Source: Chromera velia (Eukaryota; Sar; Chromeraceae). Taken from it: a stretch of DNA of 26,238 nt. Both the position numbers and the translations under genes were made by a program. Shown here one piece after another: positions 8,701 to 19,953 of this stretch. The notes beneath the pieces are model-generated. The model was not told the origin of the DNA. It saw only the letters and a program-made list of their open reading frames with translations, and did no database searches. The stretch is from NCBI GenBank assembly GCA_018398765.1, contig JAHBMJ010005745.1, positions 110,094 to 136,331 on the forward strand. The letters run 5' to 3'. Within the stretch, counting starts at the first letter, position 1. Each line of letters starts with the position of its first letter.

Positions 8701-9692
8701 TCCAAAATAATCCAAAATAATTATGAAAATAAATGCATGCACAGACCTCGTGCATGATGTAGGAGAGAAACGAGTGCTTCTGAAGTTCGGCTTTCTTCCG
8801 GGCCGTCTCGTGCTCGATTGCCGCATAAAAGGCCTCGTCTCGAGCAAATCTGCACAATGATTCAACCTTGAAAGAACTTCAATTCTTTGTACCACACAGG
8901 TTCAGTTGCAACCCCTGCGAAGAGAAGAGAGGGAAAGCGGCAAAATAGTGTCAATCAGTCTACATGCAGGGAGATATTTCGTCACCAGAGAGCGCGCTGC
9001 AGAGACTTCTCGACTAAAGACGCACACGCACAGAGGCAGATCCGGACGATGCGACTGCTCTCTCTGTCTGACGTGACGAACGTGAGCATGAAGAAGGCGA
9101 AGAACATCATCACGGCTGACTCAGACAGGTCCTTCTAAATAGCCAAAATGTTCAAAAAATACCCAAAATATTCAAAAAAAGTCTGACCTGACGAACGTGA
9201 GCATGAAGAAGGCGAAGAACATCATCACGGCCGACTCAGCCAGATCCTAAGAGGTTCCGTACTTTGCCACGAACCCCAAACGAAGCAGAAGGAACGAACA
9301 GAGCACGCTGCTCCCCCAGAAAACGAACGGAACTATGCGCACCTGAAATGCCCCTCCTAGCGCGACGTTGCCCAGGAAGATCGCCCCGTAGTGCATCTGG
9401 ATACACGACAGCCCGACGTGCTCAGCCAGGCCCGACAGAGTGGCGAAGTTCAGGCACACGAACACCGACAGAGCCAGACAAATGATGGTGTCAGCGTGCC
9501 CCCTCCAGATCCGCGCCACCTTTGGAATACAGGCGAGCAGGAGAAACGCGATAGTGTTGGAATCATGCCCATGGGTATGAATGTGAAAAGGAGAGGCTGC
9601 TCCAGTTTCTTCAACTGCCGCAAGAGGGACAAGCTCCTTGCATCACCCTCTGAGGCGGCAGTTAGCGCGGCAAACTTCTTGAGGGCCTGCAT
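4197..9692 (-). CDS. Hybrid sensor histidine kinase with multi-pass membrane sensor (multi-exon)
   Basis: A two-component phosphorelay kinase that autophosphorylates on His and passes phosphate to its own receiver Asp. Secure exons, 5' to 3' on the minus strand, are about 8870-8747 (ends YIMHE), 7870-7582 (starts VRNPLG), 6849-6689 and 5795-4197. Their phases join (0, 1, 0) and recreate HEVRNPL, the H-box. Upstream, open frame at about 9590-9247 has four hydrophobic segments (for example TIICLALSVFVCLNFATL), followed by another membrane segment (SAVMMFFAFFMLTFV) at about 9245-9185 or in its duplicate at 9130-9070. Small linker exons near 8890-9050 are not resolved. An in-frame TAG separates 9247 from the next membrane segment, so an intron, alternative splicing or decay must be invoked there. 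The 5' end is uncertain: a different frame at 9692-9570 (ALKKFAALTAASEG) may be the first exon, joined by an unseen intron or a sequencing frameshift. The ligand or signal is unknown. Confidence 0.8.
6171..6548. repeat. (CCTT)n microsatellite in kinase intron
   Basis: About 380 bp of TTCC/TTTC/CTCC tetranucleotide repeat inside the intron between the exons at 6689-6849 and 4197-5795. It is pure polypyrimidine on the plus strand, hence polypurine in the kinase transcript. Long Phe/Leu/Pro-Ser and Lys/Glu/Gly-Arg open frames here are artefacts of the repeat. Confidence 0.9.
6689..6849 (-). CDS. Kinase exon: HisKA-HATPase connector
   Basis: The exon enters in phase 1 and leaves in phase 0 at a GTCAGA donor. 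It encodes CVAEFFRDVARDARP... to ...YFTRLRQ, which runs directly into VVSNFLSNA of the terminal exon. TRLRQ-V-SNFLSNA is the typical approach to the N-box in histidine kinases. Its acceptor (CTGCAG, just above 6849) is the first of ten tandem copies of the same splice site. Confidence 0.85.
6847..7356. repeat. Ten-copy 51-bp tandem array duplicating a 3' splice site
   Basis: Ten units of exactly 51 bp start at 6847, 6898, 6949, 7000, 7051, 7102, 7153, 7204, 7255 and 7306, with only a few substitutions between units. On the minus strand each unit reads as a pyrimidine-rich tract (TTTAATTCCCTCTCC), then GCCTGCAG and a few bases of exon start, so every unit is a potential splice acceptor. The unit nearest the exon is the one fitting the conserved frame. 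The period is a multiple of three. Use of the acceptors in units 2-4 would keep the frame open and add 17 residues per unit; unit 5 carries an in-frame stop in this register. Confidence 0.9.
7582..7870 (-). CDS. Kinase exon: HisKA dimerisation helices and X-box
   Basis: A 289-nt exon between a GTGCAG acceptor and a GTGCGT donor. It starts VRNPLGAACLLMSEQ, completing the H-box begun on the preceding exon (YIMHE), and ends QMGSICNDVLHLEKLASGAFEF, which resembles the X-box that follows HisKA helix 2. Between them lies a Lys/Thr-rich stretch (KKQTPTKKTED) longer than the usual helix 1 - helix 2 turn. Confidence 0.88.
7878..8002. repeat. Spacer-separated 27-bp duplication next to kinase acceptor
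   Basis: CACATGCAGGTGGAGGCACA followed by a G-run occurs at about 7878-7905 and again at 7975-8002, a period of 97 bp. The spacer is AT-rich and contains TATCCAAAAAACATTCAAAA-like short repeats. On the coding strand the first copy is the pyrimidine tract of the acceptor for the exon at 7870. Confidence 0.8.
8194..8316. repeat. Spacer-separated 40-bp duplication in kinase intron
   Basis: Positions 8194-8233 and 8277-8316 are identical except for one base (TGTTCTCTGCCGCTC ... CATGCACAG). The 43-bp spacer is built of ATAAATTCAAACAAATTCAA-like repeats. Confidence 0.88.
8335..8482. repeat. Spacer-separated 48-bp perfect duplication in kinase intron
   Basis: Positions 8335-8382 and 8435-8482 are identical (TCATGAGCGGGAAGC ... 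CTGTATGCT). The 52-bp spacer reads GCATTTAATCC followed by AATCCAAAAT repeats and ATTATGAAAA. It is nearly the same spacer as at 8692-8737, although the flanking sequences differ completely, so the spacer is a dispersed element. Confidence 0.92.
8646..8787. repeat. H-box exon end duplicated around a 46-bp inverted-end element
   Basis: The 46-bp segments 8646-8691 and 8742-8787 differ at one base. Each contains, on the minus strand, a CTTCAG acceptor-like site, 33 nt encoding KH(S/L)FLSYIMHE, and a GTCTGT donor. The spacer 8692-8737 has inverted ends TGCATTTA / TAAATGCA. From the donor of one copy to the acceptor of the next is a 63-nt potential mini-intron (8684-8746). Confidence 0.92.
8747..8870 (-). 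CDS. Kinase exon ending at the phospho-acceptor His
   Basis: It encodes SLCRFARDEAFYAAIEHE..., then ARKKAELQKHSFLSYIMHE, and stops at a GTCTGT donor. The His of MHE is the predicted phosphorylation site; the preceding helix and the HE-V-R-N-P-L order match HisKA. The 5' boundary is not certain: the frame opens near 8870, just after a TTCTTTCAAG that could be an acceptor. The terminal 11 codons are duplicated at 8651-8683 with Ser changed to Leu. Confidence 0.75.
9066..9248. repeat. Duplicated membrane-helix exon around a 47-bp spacer
   Basis: The 68-bp segments 9066-9133 and 9181-9248 differ at about five bases. On the minus strand both encode (D/T)L(A/S)ESAVMMFFAFFMLTFV. The 47-bp spacer is AT-rich, with TTCAAAAAA-type repeats, and on the coding strand runs from a GTCAGA donor-like site to a TATTTAG acceptor-like site about 53 nt away. 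Confidence 0.9.
9247..9590 (-). CDS. Kinase sensor exon with four membrane segments (5' region)
   Basis: The open minus-strand frame starts ...SNTIAFLLLACIPKVARIW, continues with TIICLALSVFVCLNFATL, HYGAIFLGNVALGGAF and VPFVFWGSSVLCSFLLLRL, and ends at TAG just before the duplicated helix. This looks like a multi-pass membrane input domain. The upper boundary is not fixed. It is assigned to the kinase by strand, order and lack of another candidate; no known sensor family is recognised. Confidence 0.6.
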
Positions 9693-10130
9693 ATATAATA
9701 TATCGATTGTCTAGATGTCAGGCTGAGCGTGGATGTACACCGGAAATGATTGAGCTTGCCTGCTGACAAGGTGCTGTCGACCAGAATGAGTTTTCACAAG
9801 GACGGACTTGGCGGACTTGTGACTTCCTTCAATGGAATGGCGTCTTCCTCGACCCTCCAGCTTCTGCTTCGATGATGTGCGCGCGCATAAGGTCAGACAA
9901 ACTGCTGCATGCATGCATGCATGCAGGCGTTTGACTGAATTTGAGCGAAGTTGCGGATCTTTACCCCGACGAGATACACCCAACCAGTTGGGTGAGTGCC
10001 TCGGGGGGCCCTTTAGGGGGTCCGCAAATTTGATTGATGCGCACCATCGGGGGCTTGGGCATGTCTTGTGCAGGTGCATGGGGCGGGGGCCACGGCAACG
10101 CGCACGAAGTATCTGACGCACTCCGTGCGA

Positions 10131-10325
10131 ATGGCCCGGAAAGCGAAATTTATTTTTGTTGCCCCTGCTTTAAATTTGGAAAGTGCCTCCTCAGCTGAAT
10201 TGTCTTTCCGGGGCCGAGCTTGTCGTGTGTCAGATCTTCCTGTAAACGTCGGACGCAGCCATCGGTATGGTCTGGGGGGGTGCAATTTTTGTTAAGTGCC
10301 CTCTCAGCTTTGCTTTCCGGGCCAT
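10131..10325. mobile_element. Candidate 195-bp MITE-like element
   Basis: ATGGCCCGGAAAGC at 10131-10144 and its perfect reverse complement at 10312-10325 bound a non-coding segment. The same ends recur at 11171-11824, and the internal motif AAGTGCC.CTCAGCT occurs near each right end. Small size, 14-bp terminal inverted repeats and a second family member suggest a non-autonomous DNA transposon. No clear target-site duplication was seen. Confidence 0.55.
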
Positions 10326-10360
10326 ATGTTTTTCGGGTCCGCGCGCGAGCATGCACTTAC

Positions 10361-10449
10361 AACTCCGTACGAGTTACTTGAGGGGCACGCATATGCGAAG
10401 TAATTAAAGTATGTGCGATTGCAGCTCCGTGCGAGTTGCTTGAGGAACA
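10361..10449. repeat. Short direct repeat pair
   Basis: A 22-24 bp motif, CTCCGT(A/G)CGAGTT(A/G)CTTGAGG, occurs twice ~60 bp apart. ACTCCGTGCGAATGG near 10119 and ACTCCGTGCAAATGG near 11159 share its start, linking it to the inverted-repeat elements on either side. Confidence 0.6.
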
Positions 10450-10637
10450 CATTTTGGAATTTGGGTAACACCGTGACAGATCGCGATAGAAGTGACCCCC
10501 CCCCCCCCTAGAAAATAAAAAAATGCGTTATGCGAGTGCGTGCGATCTCAGGACCTCTCGGCTGATCTCAGCAGAGCTGAGCTGCCCCCCAAGGCGATAA
10601 GGTCCGCGGGGGATTGGGCTCCCCCCCCCCCCCCCCC

Positions 10638-10722
10638 NNNNNNNNNNNNNNNNNNNNNNNNNNNNNNNNNNNNNNNNNNNNNNNNNNNNNNNNNNNNNNN
10701 NNNNNNNNNNNNNNNNNNNNNN
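10638..10722. other. Assembly gap (85 N) between poly-C runs
   Basis: The N run is bounded by 17 C on the left and a C run on the right. The true length is unknown. Any open frame spanning it is meaningless. Confidence 0.98.
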
Positions 10723-11170
10723 CCCCCCCCCACCCACAATATCATAATCTAACATAATCACCCCAAGAAGGAAGTCTATCTTCAAGCGCGGGCGCGCGCG
10801 CGTACGTTAACGTTGTGTGTTGGTGTTTTTTTTATATTTTGTTAGATTTTTATATGAATTTTACAGTCAGATATTGTCTTTTTCGTACTTTCCATGCTCT
10901 GGGCTCTTCGGCGCATACATGCAGATATGCATGTAGATAAGTTACATCATAAGTATCTAGGATAAGTATATGCGGACCCTATTGGGGTAATGGACCGAAG
11001 TTGCCGCGGCTGCATGCATATATGGGGACGCACGTAACCGGCCGGCCAGTTTGTATACATACACGGTGCACGCTAGTCTGCCGGAGACTCGATTCAGTGC
11101 CCGCGGGCTGCTGGCATCTGCTGATTACGGCATGTAACATCATCATGCAGATCTGATGCACTCCGTGCAA

Positions 11171-11824
11171 ATGGCCCAGAAAGCGAAATTAACTTTCTTC
11201 TCACCCTCATTCATGGTGCCTCAAGTGCCCTCTCAGCTCTATTTTCAGAATATTCTACCCCTCTGTCACTATCGACTAAAACTTTTTAGGAGATTCAAGT
11301 TCAACCTAAGTTCTGCGCTTTTCACTTATAAAGTTCAAGTCTATTTCGAAGTTCTGCGCTAGGTCAATCTTTACTAGTGTTCAATACTTTAGTGTAATCA
11401 GAATCATTATTAGACCTTGTTACACTTTGTCTTACATGCATTTTTCTACTTAAATATCGTCATCTAACACTCTTATTGAGGGTTTTATTCTAAAAAATCA
11501 TCGTCATATCTCAAAAAATCATTATCGCGCCACGCCGCGTCGCCGACTTCGTCGCAACGACCTAAGTTCTGCGGGTGAAGGCCGCAGATTCTGAATCATC
11601 CAAAGTTCTGCTCCCCTTATCTCAGAGCACACTTCAAACTTCTGCAACAAAGTTTAAGAGTATTCCGAACTTCTGCAGCCTCAATTCAAAAAGTCGATAG
11701 TGAAAGGGGGGTAAGACATTCAATGTGTGTGCATCAGATTTTTTAATCGTAGATTCACGGCGATATACGCGCCCTCCCACTGCAACTCTTTGTAAGTGCC
11801 CCTCAGCTACGCTTTCCGGGCCAT
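11171..11824. mobile_element. Second, longer inverted-end element of the same family
   Basis: The left end ATGGCCCAGAAAGCG (11171-11185) matches the reverse complement of the right end CGCTTTCCGGGCCAT (11810-11824) with one mismatch. It is about 650 bp, with no coding capacity seen. Inside, the motif AAGTTCTGC or AACTTCTGC recurs about six times (near 11310, 11351, 11561, 11610, 11637, 11672). AAGTGCC.CTCAGCT lies near the right end, as in the shorter element at 10131-10325. Confidence 0.5.
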
Positions 11825-12147
11825 GCATAGCTTTCCAAAAAAAAAAAACAAAGAGAGTACTAGATAAAGACTATGCATGTTAAAATTTATTTAAAAAAAA
11901 AAAAGAGGGGTTTTGTCATTTATTTATTTATTTTTGGTGGTGGTCGCCTTGGCATCCATTAGGGTCACAAGTTTGGATACATTGGATATATTTGGATATA
12001 TTGGGTATATGACCTATAGGGGGAAGGTCTCGGGGATCTCAATCTACATCTAAATTTAGAGTCACAGGCCAGATGATATATGGCCTAGATCAAGACGCCA
12101 GAAGGGAAAGATGTTGAAAGTCTAAGAAGTTGAGAGTTCATTAAAGT
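11825..12147. other. Non-coding, A/T-run rich
   Basis: Two poly-A tracts (near 11837 and 11893), a (TTTA)n stretch near 11920 and a GGATATAT repeat near 11985. No gene is recognised. It would be the 3' flank of the minus-strand exon ending at 12148. Confidence 0.5.
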
Positions 12148-12348
12148 TTACTTCCACTCCAGTCGAATCTTTGTGGCAGGAGCCTGCAGTCCTGCTTTGC
12201 CTGCTGCAGTGTCTGGAGGCAGGTCAGAGACCACCGATCTCGGGGGTCCCTTGACAAGAGCAAAAGCCGACGGTTGACTCCTACCTGGGGGGCTGTGGAT
12301 TTCCTTCAGCGCTCTTTCGAGAAACTCCAGAACCTCACCTGCAGAGCA
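12148..12348 (-). CDS. Probable last exon of unknown minus-strand gene
   Basis: The open minus-strand frame reads EVLEFLERALKEIHSPPG... to ...PATKIRLEWK and a stop, about 62 codons after a CTGCAG acceptor (entering in phase 1). A possible phase-1 donor (CTTG|GTCCGT) near the end of the exon at 13344-13847 would join in frame, giving ...EGELLG-EVLEF, so this may be the C-terminus of that gene. Function is not recognised. The acceptor and first ~25 nt of this exon are the part duplicated in the 81-bp array. Confidence 0.45.
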   Translation of the reverse strand, partial: CSAGEVLEFLERALKEIHSPPGRSQPSAFALVKGPPRSVVSDLPPDTAAGKAGLQAPATKIRLEWK

Positions 12349-12754
12349 TGCATTCACTTTCTGTATGAAAAGAATTCTGTATGAAAGTAAATGCATGACG
12401 AGAAATTTCAGAACCTCACCTGCAGAGCATGCATTTACTTTCTGTATGAAAAGAATTCTGTATGAAAGTAAATGCATGACGAGAAATTCCAGAACCTCAC
12501 CTGCAGAGCATGCATTTACTTTCTGTATGAAAAGAATTCTGTATGAAAGTAAATGCATGACGAGAAATTCCAGAACCTCACCTGCAGAGCATGCATTTAC
12601 TTTCTGTATGAAAAGAATTCTGTATGAAAGTAAATGCATGACGAGAAATTCCAGAACCTCACCTGCAGAGCATGCATTTACTTTCTGTATGAAAAGAATT
12701 CTGTATGAAAGTAAATGCATGACGAGAAATTCCAGAACCTTAACTGCAGAGCAG
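12319..12754. repeat. 81-bp tandem array: five inverted-end elements between six splice-site copies
   Basis: Five 47-bp elements, each running TGCATT(T/C)ACTTTCTG to CAGAATTC-like centre to TATGAAAGTAAATGCA, lie at 12349-12395, 12430-12476, 12511-12557, 12592-12638 and 12673-12719. They alternate with six copies of a ~34-bp host segment. On the minus strand each host segment holds CTGCAG followed by GTGAGG, so it reads both as an acceptor and as a good donor; the first transcribed copy has TTAAGG instead. The element ends are perfect inverted repeats of 13 bp. The 81-bp period keeps one frame open throughout (27 residues per unit). Confidence 0.93.
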
Positions 12755-13000
12755 ACATCAGAGGTAAGACAGACTGTATGGTTTCTTTCTCTCCAGTCAG
12801 ACAGACAGACGGACAGACAGAGAGACAGACAATTTGGTTCCCTCCTTTCCCTCCTTCTCTTCATGGACACAATCGAGAAAAAAGAAAAGGTCAACAGACG
12901 GACAGACAAATAGAGACCACAAGCTTCAAAGGGCCCACAGAGAAGAAAGGGGTCTCAGTCTTATCTCTGTCTCAGGACACAAAATTACTGGCGGTTAAAC

Positions 13001-13096
13001 TTAGAGAAAGCGATACGGCAAAAGAATGAGGAGTGCAGCCCAGATGAAGATCAGAGAGAAGATCATGCACTGTACCACGAAGCTTAACTTCTTCAC
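13001..13096 (-). CDS. Possible membrane-helix exon
   Basis: The minus-strand frame reads VKKLSFVVQCMIFSLIFIWAA and then LLILLPYRFL before a TAA. This is a convincing single membrane helix flanked by basic residues. It could be an alternative C-terminal exon for the gene at 13344-14536: the donor CTTG|GT of that gene plus TG AAG AAG here restores the frame, but that needs a GAG acceptor. Coding status is uncertain. Confidence 0.35.
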   Translation of the reverse strand: MKKLSFVVQCMIFSLIFIWAALLILLPYRFL

Positions 13097-13281
13097 TCCA
13101 CATCATGCCACGCCATACTACGAACGCAGCAAGCGAAGCAAAAGACAGGGCGTGCCAGCAGAACGCTGAAGGAAGGAAACTGTGTATGTGCGGAGAAATG
13201 AGTGCTGCCCCTGACTACCGCATGGACGAGCCGCTTCCAGCGATGAATTGCGCATTTGTCGCACTCGTATGTATGCATCCA

Positions 13282-13312
<31 letters not shown>

Positions 13313-13343
13313 TTGTATGCATGTATGTATTGGTGCAGTGTGT

Positions 13344-14536
13344 CTAGACTGACGGACCAAGCAATTCGCCCTCGTGTGTCCAGAATGAGACTGTGGAGCC
13401 GTCAGGCAGGATAACTTGAAGCCACACAGCTTGAAGAGGAGGGTCATTCTCAAGGGCTTCCAGCTCCCTCGCGACACTCGTTTGAAACCCCCCCCCTCCA
13501 CCCACACTGGCATCACCCGCAGCAGCAGCAGAAGCCTTTCCCTCTTTTTCAGCTGCCGCCTGTCTCCTTCTCACTTTCCTCCATTGTCTCAACACCAGTC
13601 TTTTCACTGCCTCCGTGAACTCCGGGTCCTCTTCTTCATCTCCGTCTTCCTTGTCTCCTTCTTTTTCTTTGCTCACCCCACCCGCTCCAACACCACTTTT
13701 CTCCTCATCTGAGAGGCTGTCTCCGTCCCCTGACTCATCGGAGACGGGCGGCACGACTTCCTGTGGTAGGGGGGGAGGCTCAAAGACCAGCTCTCTGTTC
13801 TGCTGGACTCTCTCAACCTCTCGAGCGACTAGCTCGGTTCTCTCCTTCTGCAGGGAAGGAAGGACAGTTAGTCGAGAGGGCAACCAAGAACAGAAATGAG
13901 CAGAGTCAGTCAGTCAGTTAGTATGGCAGATAGTCCCGCGATCCGTAAGCCAACCAGCCAGTCATACAGAAATACAGTCAGTGACTGAGGAGGCGATCTG
14001 AGACGAACAAAAAGAAGCGATGAAAAGGTGCGAGCAAAAAGATCGTGCACAAAACTCGTTCTGGAAGTCACTGAAAAAAAAGGTCCGATCCGTACCTTTA
14101 TCTGTGCAATGCGCTCAAACATTTTGTCAAGCTTTGGTGTAGAGGGATGCTTCCCATCTTTCCGTTCTCCTTCTCCCTCTTCGTCTTCTTCTCCTGCCCC
14201 CTCTGCTGTACCGTTGTTAAATTGAGCCATCAGCGCTTCAAACTTTCGTCTTGCCTTTTCCCGAAATTCATCTGCGTCTTCCTGTGAGTCGTCCTGTTTA
14301 CCACCATCAGACTGGTGATGCGGTGCATCTGGGGGGGGTGACTGGGAACTACAGAGCTGAGCTGACAACAAGCCCGGAAGTAGATCAGCGCCACGGTAAA
14401 TCCACCTGTCTGATTTCTTCTTTTTCGGGTCATTTTGGCGCCTCCACGAAAACCTGAGAAAGGGACGTTTGCCCTGCGGGAGTTGAACCAAGAGACTGGA
14501 CAAAAACAAACAAACGACCGATGAAAATGATCTCAT
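13344..14536 (-). CDS. Unrecognised acidic protein with signal-peptide-like N-terminus
   Basis: Two exons are supported: 14536-14096 and 13847-13344, joined in phase 0 at AAAG|GTACGG and CTGCAG|AAG, giving FERIAQIK-KERTELVAR. The chosen Met gives MRSFSSVVCLFLSSLLVQLP, a plausible signal peptide, then a basic stretch (GKRPFLRFSWRRQNDPKKKK) that could be a plastid transit region; 14599 is an alternative Met. The rest is charged (long Glu/Asp/Lys runs, Ala/Gly linkers) with two ordered-looking pieces: DEFREKARRKFEALMAQF and ELEALENDPPLQAVW followed by LQVILPDGSTVSFWTHEG. The reading ends at TAG 13344, but splicing to a downstream exon (13001-13096 or 12148-12348) is possible. No domain is recognised. 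The gene diverges from ALAD. Confidence 0.6.
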
Positions 14537-15204
14537 CTTCGCTCCCGGGGATGAAACAAGGAGACTGAAGAAAAAACCAAAAAGCAGAAGAATCATCAAG
14601 GTGCCCGATTTGGCGACAAGCGTGTTACGTGAACAAGTGGCTGATTGAATGATGCGCTCAGTGTGCGGCCTTTCTACCCCTTCTTTCGTCTCGAAAAAGG
14701 GTGGTCAGGAAACAACACACTTCAAGAGACAGTTACACCGTGACACGGCACCAATTCGGCGTGTGATCATGCGGTTGTGTGCCCCAAATGGCGGCAGAGG
14801 ATAGATTTAGATCTGGCTATCAGACATGGCTGGCGATCATCGAGAGGCCAGGGTCTGCATGATGGAACTTGAAGGAAGATGAAGGAAGGTACATGTAGAT
14901 GGATCATAGACGGATCGGTATACTGTTGCTTTCGGCCGTTGCAAAGGCTGCAAATTTAAAGGGGTCAAAAAGCGACGTGGATGCGTCCCGGCCCGCGCGG
15001 GACCGACCCCCGGCCGCGCGCGCTTTGCAGACGGCACTCATGCAGACACGCCACAGAGACGCGCGGGTCTAAGTTTTCCAGTTTTCTTCCCCTGGCATTC
15101 AGAGCCGCTGAGCTGCGACAACTGGGGACTGAAAGTAGCACTCCTTTCGTGCTCAGTGCCTCGATACATAACGTCCACATCTACTTATTTCTCTAATTGC
15201 CGAC
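14537..15204. promoter_or_regulatory. Divergent intergenic region between unknown gene and ALAD
   Basis: About 670 bp separate the two start codons, which point away from each other, so both promoters should lie here. No TATA box or recognised motif stands out. The segment near 14990-15065 is GC-rich with CGCGCG runs. That both genes may encode leader-bearing, possibly plastid-targeted proteins would fit shared control, but this is inference. Confidence 0.4.
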
Positions 15205-18367
<3,163 letters not shown>

Positions 18368-19953
18368 GAAGTGCTTCCGAAGGGGCGGACAGAGAGAAAT
18401 AGGAAGAAGAGCAACAGAATGTTGAGGAAAGAAGGGAAGAAAAACGAAGCAATTAAGGAATGGCTAACCTGGGAAACGCTTGAAACGATGAAGAATTTTC
18501 GAACACCATCTCTTTCTATCTCTTTCCCAAGAATTCATGTGCCGAAGGATTTGTTGGGTCGTTCTCTTGTCTTTGCGTGTGTGAGATGAAAATTACATGC
18601 GGTTGCATTGCATGGGAGCAGATCCCCTTGTCGAGCTTGAACGTTGCCTGTATGAATGCATGTATGAGCATGTATGTTCAACCGTTTTTTTAGTTTGTTT
18701 TTTTAGTAACCAAGATGTCCCACGAACAGTGAATGAACACCGAACCTCACATGTAAAAAAACTTGAAAAAAGTTTGTTCAATTGTTGATTTATATATATT
18801 TATATATATAATTATATATATATATATATATATATTTTATTTTATGGTCGTTTTTGTTAGATGCAAATACTAGGCCTGCCTAGGGGCCTAAACCCAATCA
18901 CCATCGTTTTTAGGGGCCTGCATTGGTGCAATCGATCCTGCTGAACTGAAACACTCCTCTACGTACTGCCTGTCTGCGAGGTCGCCGCTCCCCCCACATG
19001 CAGTAGACGGATACTCGCAGGATCGTTCTTTGCATGCGAGCTTTGACTGCACCCCCCACTTTTGTTGCTGATATCCTTGTTCTCTGGCAGATTTTATGGA
19101 CTGCCACTCTCACGACAGCTAGATTAACCCATTGATGCGCCACACTCCATAAGGAGTTTGATCGGAACTATAAGCTTTGCTGTGAACTGCCAGTTAGAAG
19201 CACAATTAAATATCAAAACATGAGATTTAATGTATTAAAAAAAAATCTCAGTGTGCATATGTAAACTCTGAGTCTAAACTCTACATGTATACTTTTAAAA
19301 GCTAAACAGCAGCACCTAGGGTAGCATCGTTTAAAAAGGAAGGATCTTCCATCAAGTCTGAAACGGGATTAAAAAACTACCAAAAGCAAGCTGTTCGAAA
19401 CCCTGTTCTCAAAGGAGTGTCTCACCATTTTTCGGATGATTTCTCACTAATTTTGTTTTCAGAGATATTCAGAAGACCAGATAAGACCAGACCTTATGGG
19501 GGCGGTGTACCCCCTCTGGCGCTACTTGGCACCTCCTTCCTGGGAGACGCCCTCCCCCCCCAGCTCCGCTGAGGCCCTGGGCGCCACACAAAAACCATCA
19601 AAAACCCTCCGCCCCCCCCCGGTAGAAGCCCACCAGCTATCACCAGCTAGGTTCGAATATGTTCGAATCTTTTCGATCTATCCACGAAATTTCACGAGAA
19701 GCCGCAATAAGGAACTTAGATAAGGAATGATAAGGAGCAGTTTCTTCCCAAAAGTCTATTCAGCCCGTCAGCTCCATTTGGCTCCTGGGTGAATCGTGTA
19801 CGTTCGACCTGACGTGCGCGACTGCTGATTCTTGTGACCATATCCTGTTGCAGGACGGGATTCCCGAAGTCTAGCGAGAGAAGTGCGGTCTGAAGGGCTC
19901 ACACACGTCACTGGAGACATATTCGAACTTTCTGGTGTTTCTTTGTCTTCGCC
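18368..19953. other. Intergenic region between ALAD and PARP
   Basis: About 1.6 kb holding the 3' flank of ALAD and the promoter side of PARP, which are transcribed in the same direction. An (AT)n tract spans 18790-18835. Short direct AT-rich stretches near 19200-19270 and a C-rich segment near 19555-19620 are visible. A CTGTTGCAG at about 19846-19854 upstream of the PARP Met could be a 5'-UTR splice acceptor. No other gene is recognised. Confidence 0.5.

Noticed and set aside
10528-10785. Open frames across the 85-N gap
   Set aside because: They consist largely of unknown residues and poly-Gly or poly-Pro from the C runs.
12349-12719. CRISPR-like palindromic repeats with constant spacing
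   Set aside because: The segments between palindromes are identical host exon sequence rather than unique spacers, and the context is an intron-exon border of a eukaryotic gene.
12148-12909. A 253-residue repeat protein with five 27-residue units
   Set aside because: The repeated units are the inverted-end elements plus splice-site copies. Only the last ~62 codons look like normal coding sequence, though partial retention cannot be ruled out.
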